Positions 33,309 to 49,448 of a DNA stretch of 64,000 nt are shown here, piece after piece. Below the pieces are notes generated by a model. The model saw nothing but the letters and a program-made list of their open reading frames with translations, made no database searches and had not been told where the DNA came from. Origin of the DNA: Trifolium pratense (Eukaryota > Streptophyta > Magnoliopsida > Fabales > Fabaceae). Numbering within the stretch: position 1 is the first letter of the stretch; each line of letters opens with the position of its first letter. The DNA lies in the NCBI RefSeq assembly GCF_020283565.1, contig NC_060061.1:20063362-20127361 (forward strand), written 5' to 3'. The position numbers and the translations under genes are program-made.

Positions 33309-35301
33309 CTGTATGCAATTACACCAATTAATGCAAATTTTTCTCAAGAAACACTTTCTCCTTATAATAAAGTGACAAATAGAATATTGTCAATTTAATT
33401 ACCAAAAAAAGTAGAACATGCAAATTTTACGGACTAAAGAGAAGCTTCATTCAGTGTATATATGCTGCGTTCAGACTAGAAAATAATGCGAGATTTTCGT
33501 TCAAGTGGGATGCTCCACTTGTAGTGACTTGAATTTCTTTTATCAATGAGATTTTTTATTTTTTTTCATAACAATGAGATCCATTTTTATCCCACTTTAA
33601 TATCTATCTCTCACTTAATAAAAACAAAATATTTGCCTCTCACATAAATGAACAATAAATATATCATAACTAAATGGAGCAAAGTCAAATTCAATGTTTT
33701 CAGAAGGGTTGAGCATCAGTCGTGTTTGGTCGAGTTTGAGTAAAAAAAATTTAAATCGATAAAAATTGCAACTTCTTAATTTGAACTTAATTTCGACAGT
33801 CTACATTCGATTTGTTAAGGTGTACTGGTAGAACAGGTCAATTCATTGATCCATAAATTTCTATTCTCCAAATAATTCAAACTTGGTACACAAGACAATA
33901 AAAAAAAATAGAAGAATTAAATGAACAACAAAGAAGGTGATATGCAATTGCTTTGTTTGAATTTGTAGATCTATAGACAATAATAGATCAACTAGCTAGA
34001 TGATAAGTGAAAATTAAAATAGATGTGAAAATTAAAATAGACTTAAAATATTAGTATATATTTTACACTTTCTTCTTCAATATATTACAAGGTTGTAACA
34101 TATAACATTTCTCTCATCTATCAAATATGAATAAAAACAAAAAAAAAAACCAAGAGTATAAGAGAGAGAAGTGGCTAACAAAATCGAAGACAAAAAATAA
34201 TTTGCATTTTAATAGTTGTTCAGTCGGCTTCGATTATCAAAATATAAATTTTATAGAACTGCACCCGTCCGTATGTAATCGTTCACAATTGTTTTTTCAC
34301 AATGTTGAGTCGAGATCCGACCCACACCCGATTGGAGGCTTCCATGTGTTGGTAGTTATGTCAATTTTAAGTAAGATTGCAGATCTCTACTCAGCCCTAA
34401 TTTTGAGACATAATAAGAGACACACTGCATCTTAGTAGAGCCATAAAAGGAACTCCAATTGCCAAGGATAAATTTTCTTCCAACCCTCGTGATTCTTTTT
34501 CACCCTCCAATATTCCAATTTTGTCCTTGCAGAAAAATTCGATACGCAGAAATCAAATTTTTCTAGTGAAAATTCAGAGAAAATTCGGTAAACAGAACCC
34601 AAATTTTTTTTTCAAGGCAAAAAAAATTCGATAAACAGAAACTAATTTTTTTATCGAAGGGAAAAATTTGAAATCCAAGGGGTGAAAAAGAATCACGGGG
34701 AATTCGAAAAGTATTTATCATTGCCAAGCCTCTGCATTTGGACCTCTACAATTGGGCCATTTTATATATGAGGCCCAAAATACTTTAAAACTAAATAACT
34801 AGCTTCTCATTTATACAAGTCTCAAATATATTAAGTTCCTTAAATTTAAAGTTGTTTCCAAGGGACAAATTCATTTCGGGAAAATTAAATTTTAAGAAAA
34901 AGAATTTGGGGGAAAAAAGTTTTTTATATTTTTTTTCAGTTTGGAATAAAACAATTTCAATTTATCTTTTTTTGGAATTTTTTCTAAAACTATTATTCTT
35001 GAAAAAAAAAAGTTCTTGAACTTGAATATTATTTTGCAAGATTAGAAAATAAATGAATAAACTTTAACCCTTGGGACCAACTTTAGATATTTATGAGTAG
35101 TTTATTTGCAAGGAAGGAAAACAAAAACACATTTAAACTACTTTTTGTTTTTGGTACTCAATTCCTATAAGACGGTTTAAACATATTCTGATCTTAATAT
35201 TACCAAAAATAAGTATAAAAAAAAGTAATTGTTATTTTGGTACACCTTATATTTGGTACACCTTATATTGTACAGTAGAATTTAATATAAAAATTTGTTA
35301 C
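33309..35301. other. Intron 2 of GH1 pseudogene A, with a nested inverted-repeat element
   Basis: The intron of about 2 kb is long compared with the other introns. It holds the element at 34459-34727. The plus-strand frame at 34127-34435 has no recognisable domain. Confidence 0.5.
34459..34727. mobile_element. MITE-like inverted-repeat element, about 269 bp
   Basis: About 48-bp inverted ends: 'ttgccaaggataaattttcttcc...ctcgtgattctttttcaccc' and the complement of 'ggggtgaaaaagaatcacgggg...aagtatttatcattgccaa'. The centre has 'aaattcgataaacagaaa' words. No clear target duplication was found. Confidence 0.6.
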
Positions 35302-35634
35302 CCGGATATTTATGAGTATAATTGTCCCAAATACTTTGTCCTTCCGCCTTCATTTGCAGCACCTTCATACTACATTATGTACACAAAAAACAAACAATAA
35401 ATATTTACTATCACATTATTTTTTGAGGTAATGTTTACTATCACATTAAAAGCATGTGAATATAACACAATTCACCTGGTAAGAGGATGAACCGGTGCCA
35501 AAAATGAAACCTTTAGGAAAAGTGCTACGGTTTAGAGAAGAAGTGTCAACAAGTGTAGTAGCAGCCATTATTGGAAAATAGGAGCTAATAATAAGAGCCA
35601 AGACACATATATAGTGACTAAATGCCATGCCCAT

Positions 35635-36793
35635 ATGAAATTGTGATTGAATTACAGTTATAATTATTGGTGAAAATTAATATTTAAGCTAAGGAACTTG
35701 ATTATTTTTCAAGATGAAAGGAATATATATATGTATATATAGGAAATTAAACTAGGACTTGTACATGAGAAGAGACATGACATGAGCTAGAATTGAAAAT
35801 TAGAGTATGTTTTTCGTATGCCCACTCCTTTGGAGTATAACACTCCATCCCTCTATAAGTTTGAAAGACTTATTTCATAAGTCAATAACTAATATAGTTT
35901 AATTTCTCTCGGCAAGAATCTGCTTGTTAAAAATAACAGATAACTTATAAGTTAAATTATAGTGAATATTTATAAGTTGGTTAATTAAATTAGTTTATAA
36001 ATATGAAATTGCATACTCCATAAAATATAGAGTAAATTACATTCCGTTCTTTTGAGATATTAAATTATACTACCATTTCCTCCGTGTTAAAGTATATGTT
36101 TTCCTTTTCTCTTATACAAAATATATTAGAAAAAATCACACTCTCTTGAAATAAACTTGAATTTCATTCATATAGTTTCTGAAGGAAACAAATTTGTTTT
36201 AAATACATAATGCATATCCATTCGATCTAAAATCCATAGTCCAAATCAATTAAAATTGATTTTGTAAAAATGAAAATATAAGTTTTCTGATGTCAAATCG
36301 ATAATTGATACCTATAGGTTAACATCCAAGGTGTAAATAGAATTCGTCGAAAATTATGTATATAAATTTTTATATTCATTCAATTATTGAATAATCTGTT
36401 ATATATTTAGGATAATTACACACGAACGAAAGGTAGACGAGCAATAAGCTACGCTGTTAAACCTTTTTATATAGCAAAATCAATCTTTCGAAACACTATA
36501 TCCACATACCTATGGGACACAATATTGCTATGCATCATGACCCTTTTAATTCTATTGAGTTCCACAACAACTAATGCTAAAAAGCCAAAAGTGTCAAATA
36601 AAAATGGTACATAAATTCAAAGCCAAGATAATAAAAGCAAACAAATGAATTGTAAAGTAAACAACTACAGGTTGAAGAAATTGGAAGAGCTATAATTTCT
36701 CTCTTCCATGAGAGCTTGACATCTTCATTTGGTTTCATTGTTGTGAGAGACATTTTGTAATTTCATATCACTTTATTCAAATCCTAAGTTCAT
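35635..36793. other. Intergenic region between GH1 loci A and B
   Basis: The left part is upstream of locus A (TATA-like 'tatatatgtatatata' near 35727); the right part is downstream of locus B. No gene was recognised. Confidence 0.5.
36772..36777 (-). terminator. Putative polyadenylation signal of GH1 gene B
   Basis: AATAAA on the minus strand, about 17 nt after the stop codon. Plant poly(A) signals are loose, so this is only a candidate. Confidence 0.3.
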
Positions 36794-41035
<4,242 letters not shown>

Positions 41036-41111
41036 TTTAATTCTTAATTCTGGTTTTTACAAAGTGAATGAAATTCAGTATAAGAGGAATGAGAAAATTT
41101 TCTTCACTAAA

Positions 41112-41119
41112 ATTTTATA
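41112..41119 (-). promoter_or_regulatory. Putative TATA box of GH1 gene B
   Basis: TATAAAAT on the minus strand, about 77 bp upstream of the ATG at 41035, leaving a leader of about 45 nt. Confidence 0.45.
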
Positions 41120-42954
41120 AAGAAAAAAATGATCAATTCGGTAGCTAGTTTCTTAATTGAAGTTTATGTAGCTTAGATTTGAAGTAATGAACGTGATTGT
41201 TTTGCGGGGTCTTTGTTGAGTTCAATTTGTGATTCATTTTACTAAATATACATTCGATTGTTTCAATTTATAGTTTTTTCTTTTCTTAAGTGAATATTTG
41301 TTTCTACAAAGTCAAATCAAATTACGTACAACATTGTTTGTAATTGTAACCAAAACAAAATTTCCCACGTTTTACTAGTGGATAGGGTTGACACGACATA
41401 ATCCTTCCTCATGGAACATATCATATGCAATAGTTTTAAATTTTATGTCCGGTGTATGTGGATAAGGTGAAACTTTTATTTTGGAAAGTATTTTTAGATA
41501 AAAATTTTGACTCTCCATTCCTTTTATGAGTAGAGTATTCACCCTACTTTATGCTGGAATCAACAGAGTTTGTTGAGGTATCATGTTGGGTCTCCATGGA
41601 TCAGGAGGATTAATTTGAGACCCTCTTGTGTTTTTGTCTTAATTACATGTGGTTGATCCTTGATTCTCTCTTTCTAAGAGTATTCTTCTTCTCGTTGTTG
41701 TGAGGGGATCTAGTTTGCAAGTTTGGCGTGCTCCTTATTTCTTACTTTAGAGATTGTTAGGTTTCGGTGGAGTGTATTTCTGATACCTTTAATTTTTTTA
41801 ACTTTCTCTTATATTTTTTTTTTGTTTTTATTTATATAGAATTTATATGTCAGTAGTCTATCTTGACATACCTTATGCTTGTTTTTAGTTAATATATATC
41901 TCATTTTTGCTTGTTAAAAAAATAAAATTATATGCTATTAAAAAAGCCCCGGTAATAGTAAACTGAATTTTGGGATGCTAAAATTTCAAAATTTGGCCCA
42001 TCTAAAATATATGTAAAATGAAAATAATAAATAAAGGGTTTGTCATTTTAAAAAACTCGTGATTTACTATGATATATTTATAATATATTAACCTTTAATT
42101 TTTAATTAGTGGTCTATAATAGTCACTTTATTTGGTAAAGTAAGTTGTTCAGGATTGGAATCCGTGGTGCATTGAGATTTGAGAGAGATATAAAACACCT
42201 GACTTCATAGACCAATTAAGTTCCATTTGGACCAAAAAATAAAAGGAAAACCAAGATCGATGAGAACAACCCTCCTAAGATATTCTTTTTCAAGACGAAG
42301 AAAACTCATAATATGTATATCCTTTATTTAACAAATCAAATGTCAATGACTACTTAATTTTCAACTAGAAAACAAGTTGACATGCAATTAAACAACTTTA
42401 ATGTAAGTTGGTTTGCATGCAGTTTGGCTTTGTTTATATTACTATATATTACCCGAAGAAACATACATATCCACAACGATTTCAGTCATAAGCCACATCA
42501 TTCATTGAAAGAATAATTATCACAAAGAACCATGCACGATCGTGCATACATGCATGGCGACACTGGTACATAAATAAAATTATAAAATCATGTGATAAAT
42601 ATTTATATCAATAAATATAAAAAATAATAAACATTTGTTAATGATACATACTATAAAAGAGATACTCTTATGTGGTCACGTAACCAAATAATTTGAGACT
42701 ATTTGTAACTATTAAACATGAAAATATAAACACAAGACTCATTTTACGCTAATGGATACCAAGATTAAAATATAAGAGAAATATTAATTTAATATTTGTC
42801 ACTAATGTATAAAATGAAGATATATTTAATAGGCAACATTTGTTTTTGATAATTATTATTATTTTTTTTTTTATTTCATTATTCATATTTGAGTATAATA
42901 ATAGTACTAGTAAACAACATTATTCAAATACAATTAATTATATGTCATTCTGGT
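41120..42954. other. Intergenic region upstream of GH1 gene B
   Basis: AT-rich. 41500-41780 is less AT-biased (ttgaggtatcatgttgggtctccatgg...) and may be transposon-derived, but no domain was recognised. No RNA gene was seen. Confidence 0.4.
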
Positions 42955-43325
42955 CATGGACGGATCCAGAAGCTTATCATACTGGGGGCCGAAAAATAGT
43001 AAAATAATAAAATTAATGAATTTATGTATAAAGATTATTTTTGTATACAATGTCGACGTGGTTTTTTTTTTTGTTACCATATTATAAGTATGAATTTTTC
43101 ATCGTCATTTAACATTGATTATTCTCTATTGGAAAATATGTAAAGTACACAAAGTTAATTCTTCCCTCTCAATCGAATTTTTTAATTTATAACATACTAA
43201 TATAATTGAATTTGTAGAATTAGAGTTAAAATTGAGTTGAATACATGTAACATATATACATGTAAGAAGGAGGGAGGGAGGGAGAGGCCTTGACCACTGC
43301 TTGTCACCCCCCACTTCCGTCCCTG
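42955..43325. mobile_element. Non-autonomous hAT-like element, 371 bp
   Basis: The ends catggacggatccag and cttccgtccctg are near-inverted repeats; the flanks ATTCTGGT (42947-42954) and ATTTTGGT (43326-43333) differ by one base. A (GGGA)n tract lies near 43270. No transposase. Confidence 0.68.
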
Positions 43326-43333
43326 ATTTTGGT

Positions 43334-43874
43334 AGACATATAAAAGATGTTTTTTAAAGTTCGCAATATGATCATTTTGGCAAAATAAACTTCTAAAAAA
43401 AGGTTTAATTTTCCCTTTTTAAAGTACGGTGTGACCTGAACTTAACGTATGCTAGGACGTAACTCATGTAAACCGACATGGTATATTTCCACTCTTACCT
43501 ATATATAAAGGAGATAAATAAAATTTTGATTCATCTTTTTTTTTTCTTTCAATTATACTCTTAATTTAAATGAAAAATTATCAAAAAAATTAAGAAATTA
43601 ATATTGTTAAAATATGAGAATGAAGAAATGGAATATATATATCCAATCTTTTGATCAGCTATATCCTCCACATAGGCTTGTCGACAAAATCAAATCACAA
43701 CTTTTTTTTTTTTTGATTACTAAGTCACAATTCTTTTGTTTGACAAGACAAATCACATAGTTGATTGATTCTATCAAAATAAACATGATACACATGACAA
43801 CTATTGATGATGCGTCCGGGGCAAAACAAAAACAAATCGTACGTTTTCCGTTTTCAACAATTTCATGCGCATCA
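43334..43874. other. AT-rich stretch, nothing recognised
   Basis: No gene or repeat family was recognised apart from short A/T runs. Confidence 0.45.
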
Positions 43875-43989
43875 ACAGTATATGTACGTATTGTCAAAAA
43901 AAAAACAGTATATGTACGTGCTTATCAAAAAAAAAAAAAAAACAGTATATGTACGTGGATTAAAAAAAAAAAAAACAGTATATGTACGT
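43875..43989. repeat. Four copies of ACAGTATATGTACGT separated by poly(A)
   Basis: Identical 15-bp copies at 43875-43889, 43905-43919, 43942-43956 and 43975-43989. The spacers each contain a run of 9 to 16 A. The motif includes the palindrome GTAC. Confidence 0.9.
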
Positions 43990-44185
43990 GTCCGTCAATC
44001 GTGGCTATGGTTTGAATAAATGTTAACATGCATATTGAATGGCCAAAACAATCTAGTCATTAACTAAATAATTTTTTTTGACAAAGTCATTAACTAAATA
44101 ATTAGTCTTACAAAGATTATGAGTTTTTAGAATTTTTTTGTTAAAGAATTCGAATTTCTTTTGAAATAATCAATATTAATAGTGA
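43990..44185. other. AT-rich stretch, nothing recognised
   Basis: A short duplicated phrase 'gtcattaactaaataatt' occurs twice (44057 and 44087). Nothing else. Confidence 0.4.
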
Positions 44186-44345
44186 TCTTACCAGAGAGGA
44201 CGACCGCACCGGCGTTGCTCCGTGAAAACCCCTGTTGAAATGGAGGGGGGTTGTGTACCTGCAGACATTCCGACGCTCAAGTCAGTAAGGTGGAGTGAAG
44301 GTTTTCTTGTGCTAATATATAGCCCCCAGCGCCGGGCCAAGGCCC
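44186..44345. repeat. GC-rich unclassified block
   Basis: 'gaggacgaccgcaccggcgttgctccgtg' to 'cgccgggccaaggcccttg' is much richer in GC than its flanks and looks like part of a dispersed transposable element, but no terminal structure or domain was found. Confidence 0.4.
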
Positions 44346-44957
44346 TTGATGACATTTAATGGTCATCAAGTGACGGTCGAAAAACTGCTGGAAAGCTATG
44401 ATAATCAGTTAATGTTCATCATTTCGGTGGATGGCCGTTACAATACATATTGGTATTATGACCGTTGGTATGTCGAACATATAGTCTGCGAGCAGCTTCT
44501 TACTGGGCCTTACTCGACAACTTTTACTCACAATTCCTTAATACTTTGGCTTCTAGGTCCAGTCCAGAACAAATAGTTAGTAATTAGTATTCTTAAATTT
44601 TGTTGTGAGTGAAAATCAAACCCCTAACCTCCTTATTATTAGACTCCCTATCTCATCTATTCTAACTACTAAATTATGGGTCAAACACTAAATTATCAAA
44701 ATTTCTTCCTTTAAAAATCAGATGATTAATAAAAAAAATAAAAAATCATTTTGAAGATCACATTATACATTGTACTAACAAACATGTAGTCAAGTTGATG
44801 TGTCATTCCAATCTTGCCAGGTAATTATATGCTGAGAACGTACAATATGATTGTTACGTGTCACAAATTAGCATTTGGGAATTAATTGTCGTGGGGGAAC
44901 GTTGAAATTTTCTCAACAAGCAACAAGCAATATGTAATGTAATATACCCCTACACAG
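44346..44957. other. Unassigned stretch
   Basis: A 76-codon plus-strand frame at 44346-44576 has no recognisable domain. The rest is AT-rich. Confidence 0.35.
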
Positions 44958-45120
44958 CAGTTCATTTAGTGGTGATTGATACTGGATTTGGTACGGAGGA
45001 TCATAATTTGATCTCTGCAACTGCGATTGAAAAGAGCTGGAATAACTTATGATAAAAATAACTCCGAAACAAATTATGCAGTTCAGGTAGCCGGATACGG
45101 GTAGTGAGAAGAAAAAAAAG
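44958..45120 (+). repeat. tRNA-derived SINE, copy 2
   Basis: 'gttcatttagtggtgattgatactgg', 'tttgatctctgcaactgcgattg' and 'agccggatacgggtag' with an A-rich end match copy 1 at 6578-6740 in order and spacing. Confidence 0.6.
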
Positions 45121-45287
45121 TAATGTACTAATATAGAAGGTCAAAATGTCAAATATGGTTGTGGCTTTTAACACGCACTCCTATTGACACAGAAAAGTCA
45201 CCACCTTCGAGTACGATTATGAATGATAATGTGGGGTCATTCTGGTTCTCTTTTATGCCACAACCACAAGTATAACAAAAATGAAGA

Positions 45288-45453
45288 ATGTTAACTTGTG
45301 CCCTTAAAGCATATGTTAAGGAAGCAAAAATAGAAATTATTAAATGCTAATTTGTGCATTTTGACTTTTGAAACATTAAATTTCTTATATCATTAAATGA
45401 TGAATTTCTATTTTAGTATATCTTAACATGTGCCCTAAGAGCACATGTTAACA
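45288..45453. mobile_element. MITE, GTTAAC family, copy 2 (166 bp)
   Basis: The ends atgttaacttgtgccc and gagcacatgttaaca are inverted repeats; the inner phrases 'cttatatcattaaatgatgaatttc' match copy 1. Confidence 0.75.
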
Positions 45454-47144
45454 AGACCCAACAAAAATTTATCATGTGATCTTCCTTTATCACATGAATT
45501 TGTCGAAATCAAGGACATGCATTTGATCTCAAAAGAGTAGTAGTCATATTCGAGACATACTCCATCTGCCCTATAACGTTTTAAATGTTTCCATGCATAA
45601 TGTTGATAATTAATATTTTTAATTGTATAATAAATTTTTTTAAACTAACAATGATCAAATGTTTAGTTTAATGAGGAAACTCAACACTTTTTAATAATAC
45701 TTAATACTGTACACCAAAGCATAACTCAAATGTTCAAGTTTGCATTGCTCTAAAACTATGAAGTATGGTACTTCTCGGATCATGTGTGTCCCGATATCGG
45801 ACACACGTCATTGTCGGATACCGACACTTATAATTACATTGAATTGTGTCATTTTCTCAAATTATTGTTGGTGTCGACGTGTTTGTGTCATGTTCTGTGT
45901 TCGTGTCTGTGTTTGTGCTTCATTGCTCTAAAATAAGTTGATGTTTTTATACTTTATTGATATATTTCGGCACATATTTTTTGGTTTTATACTTCTGCAT
46001 TAGTATTTTTTAAATTTTAGGTCCCAATTGAGCTCTAATATATTTCTTTAATTAAATTTTGGAATTTTTTGTTTATTAACCCGTGTTCATTTTTGCATGC
46101 CATAAATTGAGTTGTGTTAGAGCAACAACTTTAATCTTGAATCAGCCAAATTCAGACATTCTGTTGGTTATATTTGTTGACAATTAATATCGTTTTTATA
46201 ATTTAATCCTTCAAAAGAGAGAATGTGTTAATGTGTTTTTAACGTATTTATTACAAATTGTAGAAAAATATGCACTATAATTATGCAAAGCTAAAGCTCT
46301 TTCTTTCTTTTCTTTTTAAATATTTTTATTAGGGGTCTGCCTGCCCTTGCTGTAGTGTAATGCATGGTTGACACATGAAGATTCCTCATGAATTGGACTC
46401 TCCCCCTCATTAAATTAATTTAATATCGTGTGGACCATCCACATATTAGATATTAAACGGATAAGAACAATTCATTGGTTAGAGATTTTGTTTACGGTCT
46501 TGAGGTAAATTTAAACTCAACAATTTTATTTATTTTGCTATCGTATGGATTCTGATTTTTTCTAAATAATTCCAATATGTTATATTTTAATTATTTAAAA
46601 ATTTATTTTTAATAATTATTTTTTACATAAGAGTATTTAATAAAAAATATAATATTTTTCGTCAAAAAATAATATTTTAAAAAAATTGTTATCGCTTAAA
46701 AAATAAGTGACTTATGACAAATATTCTAATTTTTTAAATATAGTTTTTTTTTTTGTTCATTTTTCTTGCAGGGAGGTATATATAAATATCAAATACTTTT
46801 ATAAGTAGTTTTAAAACCGAAAATCTTTCATGTCTTGTACTGAACCACCATCAGCTCGCTTTAATTTTCCTTTTTTTTTAACAAAATCAAAATATTTTAA
46901 TTTAATTATGATAATAATAGTGGGTGGCTGTTTAGGGGCGGTTGTTTGAGGACTGCCACCACAACTGTGGTGTTTCAGCAGTGCCGCCACACACCGACAC
47001 CGGCTGCCAATACGAATCACGATTCACCAACTGGCACCACCAACTTTATAAATATTTGATCATTTATTAATATAAATCTAAATTCTTTTAAACAAATAAT
47101 ATTTTTAAAATTATTCAAAAATTTGTGTTGGGCCAGATGTAATG
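45454..47144. other. Gene-free stretch with one dispersed repeat
   Basis: 45770-45925 has 'gtgtcggatacc', 'gtgtcgacgtgtttgtgtcatg' and 'gtctgtgtttgtgcttcattg', a repeat whose complement recurs in GH1 locus A at 29533-29650. The rest is AT-rich with no gene recognised. Confidence 0.4.
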
Positions 47145-48020
47145 TTAAGCCCAATATATTTGTTTGTTTTGGGGCCGAAATATATGTTTTAGAAAATATA
47201 TGGTTTTGTAGGTGGAGTTTATCATCAATACGGTAAGAAAAGAGTTTAACAAAGTTACGGACTTTGGATGTGCAAAGAATATATCTTGAAGATGTCCAGC
47301 TCCATCTTCAACAACCGTCCGATACTTGAAGAAATATTTGTTATCGTCGAGCTTTTTGCACAAGTGTTGTATTTCAGTCATGGACGCCCTCAATTTAGCT
47401 TTCTACCTATGACGAGCGTTGTACACTTGCTTTGTCGAAGTCTTGCTATCTGGATCTCTTTCTTTCGATGTTGACAATATATTTTTTGGAGCCACCGCAT
47501 TCCTTGTCATTTCGTCCATAAACTCCTTCTCCTGCGGTTTCAAACGCCCCGCCACGAGATGTCCTTGAAGCCCTTTGTACAACTCGTGGTTGTGCATACC
47601 GTTCGCAACAGTCAAACGCCATAGCTTTGTTTCCTTGTTGTAATAACCACAAAGTCGGAATGGACATTCGCATTTTCTCGTTCCGAATGAATCGGATTTC
47701 AACTTCTTTTTGGCTGGCACATACTTCCCACCACGTTCACACTCCAACACTAATTGAGCCTTTCTCTTTTTGCCCGAATCAGATCTCCTAACTATAATAG
47801 CGAACCTTAAGTTTTCTGCCACGCTTCGAGCCCATTTGATCAACTCATATCTATCGCTCTCTTGCCTATCAGACGCAAAGTGAGACGCCGTGTCAATTTC
47901 TATCGGCGGAGGCATAATAGGAGGATTACTTGGTTAAGCTTCAGCTGGAACAATGCCTGTTGCAAAGAGGCCAAGCACAACAGGTCGCTTCGGTTTAACA
48001 TCGTCGATTTCGTCATCCAT
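47145..48020 (-). pseudogene. Mutator-like transposase with FAR1-type zinc finger, truncated
   Basis: From the ATG at 48020 the frame reads MDDEIDDVKPKRP, meets TAA (47934-47936), continues through a FAR1/WRKY-GCM1-like DNA-binding region (C and C in RKCECPFRLCG, H and H in MHNHEL), meets a second stop after VYNARHR (TAG near 47403), then EDGAGHLQDIFFAHP and LLNSF-TVL---STYKT. This matches the start of the MULE transposase core, normally followed by a DDE domain. Homology stops near 47200, so the catalytic domain is missing. Two stops in a single kept frame show a young relic. Not functional. Confidence 0.82.
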
Positions 48021-48075
48021 AACTACAACATAAGCAAACGCAAAAAAATTCAATTAACCACATATAATAGTTACC

Positions 48076-48669
48076 ATCCTAGTAGAATACTAATTAAACA
48101 CATGGAATACTAATATGCAATTTGGAGTACAATTTATAAGTCATTAGGAAGCCAAGTCAAACCAAATCAAGCCAAAGGTAGTAGCCTATGTAGGCAAATT
48201 CAAAGTCCCAGTACTTCGGTTCGTATAAACCGAAGGTCATCTACACTAACTTCGGTTTCTCTTAACCGAAGGCGTTCCTGTCAGAACACCTACAAAAATA
48301 GGTCCTAGGATAGGTAAAACAAACGAATTAAAAACGATGTTTACCTGAGATTTGAGCTTTAATGTGTGTTGAATCCTAGTAGAATACTAATTAAACACAT
48401 GGAATACTAATATGCAATTTGGAGTACAATTTATAAGTCATTAGGAAGCCAAGTCAAACCAAATCAAGCCAAAGGTAGTAGCCTGCGTAGGCAAATTCAA
48501 AGTCCCAGTACTTCAGTTCGTATAAACTGAAGGTCATCTACACTAACTTCGGTTTCTCTTAACGGAAGGCGTTCCTGTCAGAACACCTACAAAAATAGGT
48601 CCTAGGATAGCTAAAACAAACGAATTAAAAACGATGTTTACCTGAGATTTGAGCTTTAATGTGTGTTGA
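48076..48669. repeat. Tandem duplication, two 297-bp units
   Basis: Unit 1 is 48076-48372, unit 2 48373-48669; they differ at only a few positions by eye (for example cctatg/cctgcg, cttcgg/cttcag, accgaagg/acggaagg). Each unit contains two hairpins, cttcggttcgtataaaccgaag and cttcggtttctcttaaccgaag. It lies just upstream of the MULE transposase frame. Confidence 0.92.
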
Positions 48670-49262
48670 ATCCCTTAGATAATGCTCCAAGCTTGATTTC
48701 AAGCCTCAAATGCATCAAAAATCGCCCATGGTTCCGTTGGATTTTTTCCTCTTCGTTTTCTGAATAATAAGAAGTGACAAGAGAGTCACTTATATAAAGT
48801 ATCGCTTCGGTTAATATAAACCGAAGCATTTGAGCGAGTGGTTTATATAAATCGAAGTCTTATTTGTTCGGTTCGTAAAACCCGAAGTTTGTTGGCTAAA
48901 TTTTTTCAAATCGGTGCAAAATGAAATTTTTGGGGTATAAAAGAAATGCGGGGGGTCGGAAGAGAAAAATTCTTTAGAAAATATCTGTTTTTGAGCTGAA
49001 TTTATGAAAGGAAAAGAAATGTAAATGAAATGTCCTAAAAATATTTGTAATTTTTTTATGATGCGAAATATTTGAAAAAAATAGTTCAATTGATGGATTG
49101 CACGAATATTCATCCAATGAAAATATAATAGTGGATTGGATGATTTTATGTTTAATTGATGAACTTAAATGAATTATTTAAAAGAATTTTGGGGATTGTT
49201 AATGTCATTTTGACATTTGGGCCATCCAAATTTATATATATATATATATATATATATAGGTT
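48670..49262. other. Continuation of the hairpin-rich region, then AT-rich DNA
   Basis: More AACCGAAG-type hairpins occur at 48804-48828 (cttcggttaatataaaccgaag) and, weaker, to 48893. 48925-48980 resembles an end of the 34459-type element. A (TA)n tract fills 49233-49258. Confidence 0.5.
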
Positions 49263-49437
49263 ATGTTAACTTGTGCTCTAAGGGCACATGTTAAGCTATC
49301 TAAAAATAGAAATATAGTATTTAATGATACAAAGAATTTAATGTTTAGAAAATTGAATACATCACAAGTTCAATAATTTTTTTCTACATTTATCTCCTTA
49401 AAATATGCCTTTAATTAAGGGCACAAATTAAAAATAT
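49263..49437. mobile_element. MITE, GTTAAC family, copy 3
   Basis: The left end atgttaacttgtgctctaagggcacatgttaag is well kept. The right end (aagggcacaaattaaaaat) is decayed. It adjoins a (TA)n tract. Confidence 0.7.
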
Positions 49438-49448
49438 GTATATGATCC

